A stretch of 64,000 nucleotides of DNA, taken from NCBI GenBank assembly GCA_034421015.1, contig DAOUKT010000010.1, forward strand, positions 87,608 to 151,607. Direction: 5' to 3'. Below, piece by piece: positions 17,212-25,401 of this stretch. This DNA is from DAOUJW01 sp034421015. GTDB taxonomy: Bacteria; Chloroflexota; Dehalococcoidia; Lucifugimonadales; UBA2985. Within the stretch, counting starts at the first letter, position 1, and the number at the start of each line of letters is the position of its first letter. The position numbers were made by a program, and so were the translations under genes. The notes below the pieces were generated by a model that saw nothing but the letters and a program-made list of their open reading frames with translations, was not told the origin of the DNA and did not search any database.

Positions 17212-17559
17212 CTAGCCCAGGGCCGCCTCCAGCGCCTTCTGCGAGCCGCCTATTACCAACCGGCCGTTGAGCACCACCAGGGGCCGTCTGATCAGGCGCG
17301 GCTCTTCCAGCATCAGTTGGATCATCTCATCGTCTGAGAGGCTGTCCGCCGGGCGGCCCAGCGCCTTGAAGGACGGGCTGTTCCATGAGAACAGGTCGGC
17401 GGGCTTCCGGCCTTCAACAAGCTCCCGTAACTCGGTTTCCGTGAACTTCTCCTGGAAGAAGTCCCTGTCTTCCGTTTCCAGACCCTTTTCGTGGAGCCAC
17501 GCTCTCACCTTGCGGCAGGAGGATCAGCGGCTCCACCAGTACAAACTTGCTTTGGACAT
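17212..17559 (-). CDS. Candidate selenoprotein: ArsC/Spx-like thiol reductase with in-frame TGA
   Basis: Read through one TGA, this frame gives 115 residues that align end to end with the ArsC/Spx thioredoxin-fold family: MSKASLYWWSR-U-SSCRKVRAWL, then KALGRP and a late RLIRRPLVV. The TGA (17524-17526) falls exactly where the family has the first Cys of CxxC. GAGG lies 7 bases before ATG 17559, whereas the only start after the TGA (GTG 17508) has no ribosome site and would remove the active-site strand. A hairpin suited to a bacterial SECIS follows the TGA. Selenocysteine insertion is the preferred reading; a nonsense-mutated gene is the alternative. The substrate may be arsenate or a protein thiol. 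Confidence 0.72.
17491..17508 (-). promoter_or_regulatory. Candidate bacterial SECIS hairpin
   Basis: On the minus-strand transcript, GUG-A-GAGC pairs with GCUCCAC: seven base pairs with one bulged A and a GUG apical loop. The loop starts 24 bases after the UGA, within the range I recall for bacterial SECIS elements, and it has a G at its first position followed by U. Confidence 0.55.
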
Positions 17560-17621
17560 GATTTAACCTCAATCGTATGTAGATTCCCTGCCACGGGGAT
17601 TACACAGTCCGCATATCCAGA

Positions 17622-17654
17622 AATGGCCTGCACCCCAACGGGATGCAGGCCATT
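17622..17654. terminator. Perfect 11-bp intergenic hairpin between convergently read ends
   Basis: AATGGCCTGCA (17622-17632) pairs with TGCAGGCCATT (17644-17654) around an 11-base loop. It lies just downstream of the molybdenum-hydroxylase genes on the minus strand. No T-run follows, so intrinsic termination is only possible. Confidence 0.4.
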
Positions 17655-17683
17655 CGCATGGTCGCTTTTGGACGAAAGGCGAA

Positions 17684-18160
17684 CTATGCCTTTGCGATCT
17701 CCTCCGCCTTGAGGACCGCCCGGACGATCTTGTCGTAGCCGGTGCAGCGGCAGAGGTTGCCTGCCAGCCAGTGGCGGATACGGGCTTCGTCGGCGTCCGG
17801 CTCCCTGTCCAGGAGGCTCTTGGCTGCCACAATGAAGCCGGGGGTGCAGATGCCGCACTGGAGAGCGGCCTCTTCCAGGAAGGCCTGCTGCAGGGGGTGC
17901 AGCCCCTCGGGAGTGGCCACGCCCTCGATGGTGGTGACGGTCTTGCCCTGGGCCTCTACGCCCAATACACAGCAGGAGTCGACGATCCGGCCGTCAAGAA
18001 TGACGGTGCATGCGCCGCAGTTGCCGTCGTTGCAACCCTCCTTAGCGCCGGTGAGACCAATGACGTCTCGCAGGCACTCAAGGAGGCTCTGGCGGCTCTC
18101 ACACAGAAAATCTACGTCCGTGTTGTTGATGTTGGTTCGTACGTGAATCTTATCGGCCAT
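17684..18160 (-). CDS. Molybdenum hydroxylase iron-sulfur subunit (CoxS/XdhC type)
   Basis: 158 residues carrying two [2Fe-2S] clusters. The plant-type site uses Cys43, 48, 51 and 63 (EGCNDGNCGACTV); the second uses Cys102, 105, 137 and 139 (QCGICTPG and CRCTGY). Such subunits pass electrons from the molybdopterin subunit to FAD in xanthine dehydrogenase, CO dehydrogenase and related enzymes. It starts two bases after the stop of the FAD-subunit gene, so the two are cotranscribed. No large molybdopterin subunit gene adjoins on either side, so the oxidised substrate cannot be named. Confidence 0.93.
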   Translation of the reverse strand: MADKIHVRTNINNTDVDFLCESRQSLLECLRDVIGLTGAKEGCNDGNCGACTVILDGRIVDSCCVLGVEAQGKTVTTIEGVATPEGLHPLQQAFLEEAALQCGICTPGFIVAAKSLLDREPDADEARIRHWLAGNLCRCTGYDKIVRAVLKAEEIAKA

Positions 18161-18162
18161 AT

Positions 18163-19038
18163 CTACTCCTCTCCCTTGGCTCTTGCTACTGCTGTCCGCA
18201 GGGCCCGCTTGGTCAGCACGCCGACCAGGTGAACTCGCTGTTTGACGGTGCCTCTCATGTCGTTGATGGGGCTGGCCACCGCCTTGGCGGCCTCGGCGGC
18301 CTCTTCGATGGTGGCCTCGTTGGCCTCCTTGCCCACCATGGCGTCGGCGGCGGCCTGGGCCATCCTGGGCGTCGGAGCGACGGCTCCCACCGCGATCCTG
18401 GCCGAGACGACCTTCCCCGCGTCGTCCAGTTCGACGGAGGCGGCGGAGTTGGCCACGGCTATGTCCATTTCATTCCTGGGAATAAACCGGAGGAAAGCCG
18501 CGCCAGAGTTTGGCTTTGGGGCCGGGAAGTTGATGTTGACCAGCAGCTCGCCGTCCTGGAGCTGGTTCCTTCCGGGGGAGGTGCAGAACTCCTCTACGGG
18601 AATGGAGCGGCGCCCGTTGGGCCCGGCCACGTTGGCTACGCCGCCCAGGGCCATGAGGGCCGGAATGGTGTCGCCGCTGGGGGAGGAGTTGCACAGGTTC
18701 CCACCCAGAGTTGCGCGACCCTGGATCTGGATGCCGCCGATGAGGAAGGCCGCGTCCACCAGGCCGGGGTAGCGCTCTATGACGGTCTCGTTCTCGTAGA
18801 CCAGGCAGCACGGAACGCCTGCCCCCACCGTCAGACCGTCTGTCTCCGAGAAGGAGAGCTCATTCATCTCAGGGATCTTCTTGATGTCCACGAGGCGATC
18901 TATCTGGAACCGGCCGCCGCGCAGCTGGACGATTACGTCCGTTCCTCCTGCGAGGGCCTTGGCTTTGGGGCCACTTTCGGCCATCAACCGGACGGCCTCA
19001 TCAAGGGTGGTCGGAGCTACGTATTCGAAATCTTGCAT
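18163..19038 (-). CDS. Molybdenum hydroxylase FAD-binding subunit (CoxM type)
   Basis: 291 residues of the CoxM/XdhB FAD domain family. AKALAGGTDVIVQLRGG near residue 30 and ATLGGNLCNSSPSGDTIPAL near 110 are the two FAD-pyrophosphate motifs. The C-terminal CO-dehydrogenase flavoprotein domain follows, ending with GTVKQRVHLVGVLTKRAL. It should accept electrons from the iron-sulfur subunit encoded immediately downstream. AGAGAGGATG precedes the start ATG. The catalytic large subunit is missing from the neighbourhood; the gene upstream is an unrelated aminopeptidase. Confidence 0.92.
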   Translation of the reverse strand: MQDFEYVAPTTLDEAVRLMAESGPKAKALAGGTDVIVQLRGGRFQIDRLVDIKKIPEMNELSFSETDGLTVGAGVPCCLVYENETVIERYPGLVDAAFLIGGIQIQGRATLGGNLCNSSPSGDTIPALMALGGVANVAGPNGRRSIPVEEFCTSPGRNQLQDGELLVNINFPAPKPNSGAAFLRFIPRNEMDIAVANSAASVELDDAGKVVSARIAVGAVAPTPRMAQAAADAMVGKEANEATIEEAAEAAKAVASPINDMRGTVKQRVHLVGVLTKRALRTAVARAKGEE

Positions 19039-19115
19039 GGCACATCCTCTCTTAGGCTGGCAGTATTATATCACGGCCTCGACAAAGGGCAATAGCTGAT
19101 GTCTCTGTGATGCCT

Positions 19116-21713
19116 TCAGCCCCTCGCGCCGAGCCAGCCGGCAATGCCCTGCCGGTTCCGCTCCAGCCAGGTCGCGTTCAACCTGATGCGCTCCAGGGAC
19201 TGCTGGATCGTCCTCTCCGCCGATGGCGCGGGATGGCTGTTGAAGAACTCCTCAACGTCCTTTGCCCGGTCTGGGTCGGTGAAGGAGCCGGTTATCCCAA
19301 CCAGCCTCATTATGGCAAAGCCGCCTCGCCCGTACCTCCTGTCAAACTCCTCCCAGTTCTCCTTTATGAACTCCCACGCCAGGTCCTTGCCGTACCGGTT
19401 GCCCGCCAGGGACACAACCACCAGCACGGTGTCCTGGGAGCGCACCTCGTCCGACATGGAGCGCTCCAACATGTCCGATAGGAGCTCTCTGCTCTGGAAC
19501 CTGGTGAGAGCGCCCAGCAGGCGCATGCGCTCCTCGTGGAGGTCGGCCTCTCGCTCCAGCCGCCACAGGGTATCGTAGGTGGACTCGTCCCCCTCCTGGG
19601 CCACCAGGCCGTAGACCACGCCCTTGAGGTCTGGGTGCAGGGACGCCGGGTCGTTCAGGAAGCGGTCGAAGCGGCCCCTGGCCTCGGCGATGGTCCCGGG
19701 GTCTCCGTAGCCGCCGTACTGGCCCAGGACAGTCCCGCGGCGCAGGGAGTCCAGGTGGCCCTCGCCGGCGCCCGCGTCCCATCCAACCTGGCCGGCGATG
19801 CGCTCGAACAGGCCTCTGGCGAATCCCTGGTACTGGTCTATGCACGGCTCGTCGAAGAGGAGGTTCTCCATTCCCCGGAGGTTGGTGGCCAGGTCGCTCC
19901 ACACGGACGTGTCCGTCTCGTCCTTGTAGGCCTCAGCCAGGGACAGGAACTGGGTTGCCGGCAGGAAGCCCGCGCGCACCATTGCGTAGGCGTCGTTCTG
20001 GAGTCCCAGGCGGTCGATGGCCGGAAGCTCCAGCGACTCCACCGCGCCCTGGAGCCTTGTCCAGTCCTCGGCTGAGTAGTTCACCCTGTAGAACCCGGTC
20101 TGCCCGGCGTTGGCCTTCACCCAGCCCTGCGAGGCGGCGTCCTTGTCCACTTCCACGTCGGCGTTGCGCTGGTCCATCAGCAGCGATACCTTGTCGTCCG
20201 AACCCGCTTTGGCGACGCTGACGGGGACCTGCCAGAGGGTTGGGTCTTGCTCGCTCTCGTCCAGCAGGTGGTCGTACAGGAACCGGCGCTGGGTCAGCCC
20301 GATGTGCCGGGCGCCCTCGTGGCCGCGGGTCTCAGCTTCCAGGACCGGGTAGCCCATCTGCTTGACCCAGGTGTTCATAATGGCGGTAACGGGCTGGCCG
20401 GAGACCTCGTCCAGGGCCGCCCACAAGTCCTCAGTGCGGGCGTTGCCGTACTGGTTCGCAGAGATGTAGCGCTGCAGCCCCTTCTGAAACATCTCTTCGC
20501 CCAGGAAGTTCTCCAGCATCCTGAGAGTTGCGCCGCCCTTGCTGTAGCTGATGGCGTCGAAGAGCTCCCGGATCTGGGCCGGGTTCTCCACCCTGGCCTC
20601 GATAGGGTGGGAGTTCCGCAGGCCGTCCAGGCTGAGGCCGGAGTTGGTGTCCTGGAAGACGAACTGGGTCCACATGTTCCACTCAGGGTACTGGTGGTCG
20701 ACGGCCTTGTCGCCCATCCATGAGGCAAAGCTCTCATTGAGCCACAGGTCGTCCCACCACTCCATCGTCACAAGGTCGCCGAACCACATGTGCGCCATCT
20801 CGTGGGAAACCACCTCCATGATTCGCTGCTTGGTCGCCGCCGAGGAGTTCTCCGGGTCGAAGAGCAGGGCGGTCTCCCGGTACGTGATCGCGCCCCAGTT
20901 CTCCATTGCGCCCGCCGCAAAGTCCGGCACGGCAATGTGGTCCAGCTTCTCCAGGGGGTAGGGGATGCCGAAGTAGCTGTTGAAGTAGTTTAGCAGCCCG
21001 ACGGCGTTCTCGGCTGCGAAGCGGCCCTGCTCCTCCTTGCCGCGGGTGGCCCACACCCTGATGAGGGTCCCGTTGGGCGTTCGCTCCTCCACCGAGACGA
21101 AATCCCCGACTATGAACGCCAGCAGGTACGTCGACATCTTGGGGCTTTCGGCGAAGCGCACGACCTTGCTGTCTCCGTCCGGAGTCTCGCTGACTATCAT
21201 TGTGTTGGAGATGGCGACCAGGTCGGCGGGGACAATCAGCGTCACGTCGAAGGTGGCCTTGACCGCGGGGTCGTCCCAGCAGGGGAAGGCTCGGCGGGCG
21301 TCGGTGGCCTCGAACTGGGTTGTGGCAAGGTACCTCTGACGGCCTTCCGGGTCGGTGTACTGGCTGCGGTAGAAGCCCCGGAGCTGGTCGTTCAGAATGC
21401 CGTTGAACCGGATGTAGAGCGCCGCCGACCCGGCCGGGATCTCCCTCCCGAAGTCGAATGTGGCCGTCTCCATCTCTTCGTCCAGTGCGATGCTCTGGGC
21501 GGACAGGGACGTGCCGTCCTCGAAGGCGATCATCGCCTCCAGGATGTCAAGCTCTATGGCGTTGATTACGATGCTGGACACGGCCTCCGACACCTGGAGG
21601 TCAATTGTCTCCTCTCCGGTGAAGGTGAAGTTCTCCAGATCAGGCGTCAGGGTCAGGGCGTATCTGGTGGGGTTGACGGTTGTGGGCAATCGATAGGCTG
21701 AGACTGTGGTCAT
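19116..21713 (-). CDS. M1-family zinc aminopeptidase (PepN/ERAP-like)
   Basis: 865 residues. The exopeptidase motif GAMENWGAI is near residue 268, followed by the zinc site HEMAHMWFGDLVTMEWWDDLWLNE near residue 301 (HExxH plus Glu 19 residues on). The order is the usual one: N-terminal beta domain, thermolysin-like domain, small beta domain and C-terminal ERAP1-like helical domain (WLERNRQGIAGWL at the end). ATG 21713 is preferred because GGGAGG lies 12-17 bases upstream. An in-frame ATG at 21746 lies only 2 bases after a TATAAT-like box and has no ribosome site. It removes N-terminal residues from peptides, probably in the cytoplasm as no signal peptide is seen. Confidence 0.93.
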   Translation of the reverse strand: MTTVSAYRLPTTVNPTRYALTLTPDLENFTFTGEETIDLQVSEAVSSIVINAIELDILEAMIAFEDGTSLSAQSIALDEEMETATFDFGREIPAGSAALYIRFNGILNDQLRGFYRSQYTDPEGRQRYLATTQFEATDARRAFPCWDDPAVKATFDVTLIVPADLVAISNTMIVSETPDGDSKVVRFAESPKMSTYLLAFIVGDFVSVEERTPNGTLIRVWATRGKEEQGRFAAENAVGLLNYFNSYFGIPYPLEKLDHIAVPDFAAGAMENWGAITYRETALLFDPENSSAATKQRIMEVVSHEMAHMWFGDLVTMEWWDDLWLNESFASWMGDKAVDHQYPEWNMWTQFVFQDTNSGLSLDGLRNSHPIEARVENPAQIRELFDAISYSKGGATLRMLENFLGEEMFQKGLQRYISANQYGNARTEDLWAALDEVSGQPVTAIMNTWVKQMGYPVLEAETRGHEGARHIGLTQRRFLYDHLLDESEQDPTLWQVPVSVAKAGSDDKVSLLMDQRNADVEVDKDAASQGWVKANAGQTGFYRVNYSAEDWTRLQGAVESLELPAIDRLGLQNDAYAMVRAGFLPATQFLSLAEAYKDETDTSVWSDLATNLRGMENLLFDEPCIDQYQGFARGLFERIAGQVGWDAGAGEGHLDSLRRGTVLGQYGGYGDPGTIAEARGRFDRFLNDPASLHPDLKGVVYGLVAQEGDESTYDTLWRLEREADLHEERMRLLGALTRFQSRELLSDMLERSMSDEVRSQDTVLVVVSLAGNRYGKDLAWEFIKENWEEFDRRYGRGGFAIMRLVGITGSFTDPDRAKDVEEFFNSHPAPSAERTIQQSLERIRLNATWLERNRQGIAGWLGARG

Positions 21714-21748
21714 GTGCTGTGTATTCCTCCCTTTGTGGCCTGCCATTG

Positions 21749-21754
21749 ATTATA
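21749..21754 (-). promoter_or_regulatory. Probable -10 box of the aminopeptidase gene
   Basis: TATAAT on the minus strand, 35 bases before the preferred start codon. The matching -35 is weak (TTCCCG-like), so this is a partial promoter call. Confidence 0.35.
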
Positions 21755-21862
21755 CGCTACTGCGCCAGAATCGGGAAACCGCGCGGGCGATGCTATAATG
21801 CGGCAAATCTCCAGAGAAGAACCCTTCCCCCGCTAGCGGCGGAAGGGATAAGGAGGGGCGTT

Positions 21863-22654
21863 GTGGTAACTCGACAGGACTACCGGCTGGACAGCGGCGA
21901 AATACAGCTGGCAGCGACCCTCTTTGTGCCCCCCGGCCCGGGGCCCCATCCGGCGTTGGTCATCTGCCACGGGATGCCCGCAGGCCCTCGCCCGGAGCCC
22001 GGCGCATCGGACGCGGCGTCTGCCGACGATGGCCTTGAGTACCCGGGCCTGGCCGAGTGGTGCGCCTGGGAGGGCTTCGCAACCCTGATTTTCAACTTCC
22101 GAGGCACAGGCGACAGCGGCGGCAACTTCCACGCCCTGGGCTGGGCGCAGGATGCGGACGCGGTGGTCTCCTGGATCATCGGGAGGCCGGAGGTTGACCC
22201 GTCCAGGGTGATCCTGCTGGGCTCCAGCATGGGAGCCACCATCGCCATTTACACCACGGCCAACCGCCCGGAGATTGCCGGCCTTGTCTCCTTTGCGGGC
22301 CCGGCCGTCTCCAGGCCCCGCGCCAATCCCGCTGAGGCCGTCGAACGCATGAGGGCTATGGGCATAATCCGCGACCCGGACTTTCCGCCCGATCTGGAGG
22401 AGTGGGCCAATGAGGGCGTTGCACTCAGCCCGTCGGAGTGGATTGGCAAGGTTGCGCCCAGGCCGCTGCTGCTGCTCCACGGAGACGCCGACGACGTGGT
22501 TTCGCCGGACAGCGTCTACGTCCTCTACGAGCGCGCCGGCGAGGGAAAGGAGATGCAGATGCTGCCGGGCGTGGGGCACCGCTTCCGCAGCGAGGCCGCG
22601 GCCATCGGCGTGGCGCTGGAGTGGCTGAAGGGGAAGTTTATGGATGAGGTCTGA
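21863..22654 (+). CDS. Alpha/beta hydrolase (dienelactone hydrolase/acylaminoacyl peptidase-like)
   Basis: 263 residues. The nucleophile elbow GSSMG is near residue 119, the acid lies in LLHGDADDVVSP, and the His in PGVGHRFRSEA, giving a complete Ser-Asp-His triad. FNFRGTGDSGG provides the oxyanion region. GTG 21863 is chosen because AGGAGG is 6 bases before it; longer in-frame starts extend into the leader of the divergent aminopeptidase gene. Substrate class cannot be read beyond esterase or peptidase-like hydrolase. Confidence 0.87.
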   Translation: MVTRQDYRLDSGEIQLAATLFVPPGPGPHPALVICHGMPAGPRPEPGASDAASADDGLEYPGLAEWCAWEGFATLIFNFRGTGDSGGNFHALGWAQDADAVVSWIIGRPEVDPSRVILLGSSMGATIAIYTTANRPEIAGLVSFAGPAVSRPRANPAEAVERMRAMGIIRDPDFPPDLEEWANEGVALSPSEWIGKVAPRPLLLLHGDADDVVSPDSVYVLYERAGEGKEMQMLPGVGHRFRSEAAAIGVALEWLKGKFMDEV

Positions 22655-22768
22655 TTACAAAGCCGCCGCGCTGGTGTAGTATGTGAGCAGCCGGCATGGT
22701 TGCCGCCCGGATTCCGTGGTGGCGAGACGGCGCATAGAGTTGGAAGGCGTATCGGAGGCAAATTCACA

Positions 22769-23122
22769 ATGGGAACGTTCCACACAAAGATAGCGGTTGG
22801 CAGCGAGAGGGGTGGAAGTTTTGAGGAGGTAACGGCCCTGGTGGATACCGGCGCGTCGTTCACGATGCTCCCGACCAGTTTCCTGCGCGAGATGGGCGTT
22901 GAATCTGACATGGACGTGGAATTCACCCTTGCCGACGGTCGCCGGCAAAAGTTGCCGATAGGCGACGTGTGGTTTCGGATTGGGTCTGAAGAGCACTTGA
23001 GTCCTGTTATATTCGGCCCGGACGACAGGTTTCTGCTGGGAGCGGTCACGATGCAGATATTTCGTCTGATTGCCGACACAACTCATCACAAGCTCATCCC
23101 CGCGCCTGAGCTGACGTTGTAG
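22769..23122 (+). CDS. Clan AA aspartic protease-like protein (retropepsin fold)
   Basis: 117 residues with the single aspartic-protease motif ALVDTGASFTMLP (Asp26), a flap-like region around DVEFTLADGRRQKLPIGDVW, and the late hydrophobic-Gly element FLLGAVTMQIF. Retropepsin-like proteins with one DTGA motif act as homodimers. No signal peptide or membrane helix is seen. GGAGG lies 10 bases before ATG 22769. The gene stands alone between a hydrolase and the MetE-like pair. Its target is unknown. Confidence 0.8.
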   Translation: MGTFHTKIAVGSERGGSFEEVTALVDTGASFTMLPTSFLREMGVESDMDVEFTLADGRRQKLPIGDVWFRIGSEEHLSPVIFGPDDRFLLGAVTMQIFRLIADTTHHKLIPAPELTL

Positions 23123-23186
23123 AGCTGAGGTTTAGGCGACATCCCGGGTTGTTCTTAAATCGAAGAGGGGCCTCTCGCTCCCCGCG

Positions 23187-23215
23187 TTGACTCAATCGCC
23201 TTGCCGTGTTAGTAT
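23187..23215 (+). promoter_or_regulatory. Promoter of the MetE-like gene pair
   Basis: TTGACT (23187-23192), a 17-base spacer, and TAGTAT (23210-23215), close to the housekeeping consensus. It is followed by about 200 bases of leader before the first gene. Confidence 0.65.
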
Positions 23216-23221
23216 CTGAGG

Positions 23222-23380
23222 GCATTCAGCAGACGTTTCCCTTGCTCGTGCGGGGAAACCACAGAACAGGAAACGGATTCTGCTCGTGCTCGGGATGAGC
23301 TAAAGTCTGCACCCGACTGCTTTTTCAGTAGGACCGTCCAACTTGTGCTAGCCACGCGCCCAAATCGGGCGTCTGCGCCG
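23222..23380 (+). promoter_or_regulatory. Structured 5' leader ahead of the MetE-like genes
   Basis: The leader can form several hairpins: GTTTCCC with GGGAAAC, CAGAA with TTCTG, GCTC with GAGC, and CGCCC with GGGCG just before the start region. GCAGACG near the beginning could also pair with CGTCTGC near the end. It matches no riboswitch consensus that I can recognise (SAM, SAH, THF or cobalamin). A methionine-related regulator is possible but unproven. Confidence 0.35.
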
Positions 23381-23419
23381 GACTGGATTACCGGAATTAC
23401 CATGAAAGGAGAAGGCGTA

Positions 23420-24394
23420 TTGATTACCACTATGGTGGGGAACTATCCCAAAATCTCCCCTGACGCCAAAGCTCCCAGCCTTCGCCAGGCCATTACCAGG
23501 TTCGATGAAAGCCGCATCACGTTTGAGGACGTGAAGCGTGTGGAGGACGAGACCACCAAGGAGGTCATCCAGGACCAGGTGGACGCCGGGCTGGACCTGG
23601 TCACCGACGGCCAGATTCGCTGGGACGACGGCCAGACCTACTTCGCACGGGGCATCAAGGGGTTCACCGTCAACGGCCTCATTCGCTACTTCGATACCAA
23701 CACCTACTACAGGCATCCCATACCGGAGAACAGGCTCCAGTCCAACGGCGCAATCACCGTCAGGGACTACCAATTTGCCGCCGCCAACAGCGCGAGGCCG
23801 GTCAAGGCCGTCGTCACCGGGCCGTACAGCCTGGCGCGGCTGTCTCAGCTGGGCTGCTACGAAGACCTCCGCTCCCTGGTCATGGACCTGGTGCCCATCC
23901 TCAACCGGGAGGCCAAGGCCCTGCAGGACGCGGGAGCCTCGGTCATCCAGTTCGACGAGCCGTCTATTCTCAAGCACAAGGAGGACATCGACCTCTTCGC
24001 TGAGGCCATTCAGGGCGTCACGGACGGGATCACGGCCACGACGGGCATCTGCACCATCTTCGGAGACGCCACGGGCGTACACGAGCGGCTCTTCGGCCTG
24101 CCCGTCGACATAGTGAGCCTTGACTTCATCATGGGGCCGGCCAACTACGACCTCATCGGCGAATTCCCACAGGACAAGTCGTTGGGCTGCGGCATTGTCG
24201 ATGCCCGCAATACCCGGCTTGAGGCTGTGGAGGAGATCGCCGCGAACATCGGGCGGATAAGCAAGTCGGTCTCCATTGACCGGCTGCACGTAAATCCAAG
24301 CTGCGGGCTGGACTTCCTGCCCCGACCCAACGCCAGGGCAAAGCTGGCGCGGCTGGCGGAAGGCGCAAGAAAGGCCCAGGAGGACTTGTCATGA
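23420..24394 (+). CDS. MetE C-terminal-domain-like protein, altered zinc site
   Basis: 324 residues in the cobalamin-independent methionine synthase C-terminal (MetE/UROD-like) barrel family, lacking the MetE N-terminal half. MVGNYPKIS, VTGPYSLARL, IQFDEPSI and VNPSCGLDFLPR mark the barrel. The zinc ligands are altered: His of THxC is Gly209 (TTGIC) and the Glu is Asp235, while Cys211 and Cys295 remain. TTG 23420 is chosen for AAAGGAG 8 bases upstream; ATG 23402 would overlap that site. It overlaps the next gene in ATGA. It may pair with the next protein, which has the full site. Confidence 0.82.
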   Translation: MITTMVGNYPKISPDAKAPSLRQAITRFDESRITFEDVKRVEDETTKEVIQDQVDAGLDLVTDGQIRWDDGQTYFARGIKGFTVNGLIRYFDTNTYYRHPIPENRLQSNGAITVRDYQFAAANSARPVKAVVTGPYSLARLSQLGCYEDLRSLVMDLVPILNREAKALQDAGASVIQFDEPSILKHKEDIDLFAEAIQGVTDGITATTGICTIFGDATGVHERLFGLPVDIVSLDFIMGPANYDLIGEFPQDKSLGCGIVDARNTRLEAVEEIAANIGRISKSVSIDRLHVNPSCGLDFLPRPNARAKLARLAEGARKAQEDLS

Positions 24395-25368
24395 GTAACG
24401 GACTTTTGACCACGGCGGTCGGGAGCTATCCCAAGCCGGACTACATCACAAGGGCGCGCGCCCAGCGGCAGCGCGGCGACATCAGCGCCGAGGAGCTTGA
24501 AGAGCTGGAGAAGCAGGCCACCGCCTACTGGATCAAGGTGCAGGAGGACGTGGAGATGGACGTGGTGGTGGACGGGGAGATGTACCGGGGCGACATGGTA
24601 GCCTACTTTGCCGAGAACATGGATGGGTTCACCAACAGCGGCCTGGTGCGCTCCTACGGCAATCGGTACTATCGCAAGCCCATTGCCACCGGGCCAATTG
24701 GCCGCGGCAAGTCCATAACCGTCGACTGGTGGAGGTACGCCCAGAGCCTCACGGACAGGCCGGTAAAGGGTATGCTCACCGGCCCTTACACCATTGTTGA
24801 CTGGTCTTTCAACGAGTACTACCCCACAAGGGAGGCCTTCATCATGGACACCGCCCTGGCGGTCCGCGAGGAGGCGATGGACCTGGCCAAGGCCGGGTGC
24901 AAGTACATTCAGATCGACGAGCCGGCGCTATCTGTCAGGCCGGAAGAGATGGAGATAGCGGCCAAGGCGTTCGCGGTCGTCACGGACGGGCTGGACGCCT
25001 TAACGATTACCCACATATGCTACGGCGATTTCGCCAAGGTCTTCCCGCACCTGGCCACCTTCCCGGTGGACATGCTGGACATGGAGATGACCAACAGCGA
25101 CTTCGACTTCCTGGATCTGATCCGGGAGTACCCGTCCTTTGACAAGTACCTGGCGATGGGCGTGGTGGACGTCCACAATCACGCCATTGAGCCGCTGGAC
25201 AAGGTGAAGGCGGGCATCAAGATGGGGCTGGAAGTCCTGACCCCGGAGCGTCTCTTCATCGACCCGGACTGCGGCCTGAAGACGCGGATGGTGGACGAGT
25301 CCATTGCCAAGCTGCAGGTCATCAGCGACGCCGTTCGCGAGGTGAAAGAGGAACTGGGCATAAAGTAG
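24391..25368 (+). CDS. MetE C-terminal-domain-like protein (core methionine synthase type)
   Basis: 325 residues, paralogous to the preceding gene. All four zinc ligands of MetE can be placed: His208 and Cys210 in THICYGDF, Glu232 in DMEMTNSDF and Cys294 in DPDCGLKTR. The spacings (24 and 62 residues) match those of E. coli MetE. Without the N-terminal folate-binding half, such core MetE proteins are thought to use a methyl-corrinoid protein rather than methyl-folate; this is known from related families and is inference here. It is translationally coupled to the first gene, with a repeat-derived hairpin 34 bases after its stop. Confidence 0.87.
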   Translation: MSNGLLTTAVGSYPKPDYITRARAQRQRGDISAEELEELEKQATAYWIKVQEDVEMDVVVDGEMYRGDMVAYFAENMDGFTNSGLVRSYGNRYYRKPIATGPIGRGKSITVDWWRYAQSLTDRPVKGMLTGPYTIVDWSFNEYYPTREAFIMDTALAVREEAMDLAKAGCKYIQIDEPALSVRPEEMEIAAKAFAVVTDGLDALTITHICYGDFAKVFPHLATFPVDMLDMEMTNSDFDFLDLIREYPSFDKYLAMGVVDVHNHAIEPLDKVKAGIKMGLEVLTPERLFIDPDCGLKTRMVDESIAKLQVISDAVREVKEELGIK

Positions 25369-25401
25369 GGGGCACGCTCCCAAGCATTCTGATGAGGAGG
25401 C

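Noticed and set aside
17212..17508. Simple annotation of the ArsC-like gene from GTG 17508
   Set aside because: It removes the active-site strand and lacks a ribosome site, whereas ATG 17559 has GAGG at good spacing and continues the family alignment through the TGA.
23216..23401. Cobalamin, SAM or THF riboswitch in the MetE-like leader
   Set aside because: Hairpins are present, but I could not match any of the conserved cores; a covariance-model search would decide.
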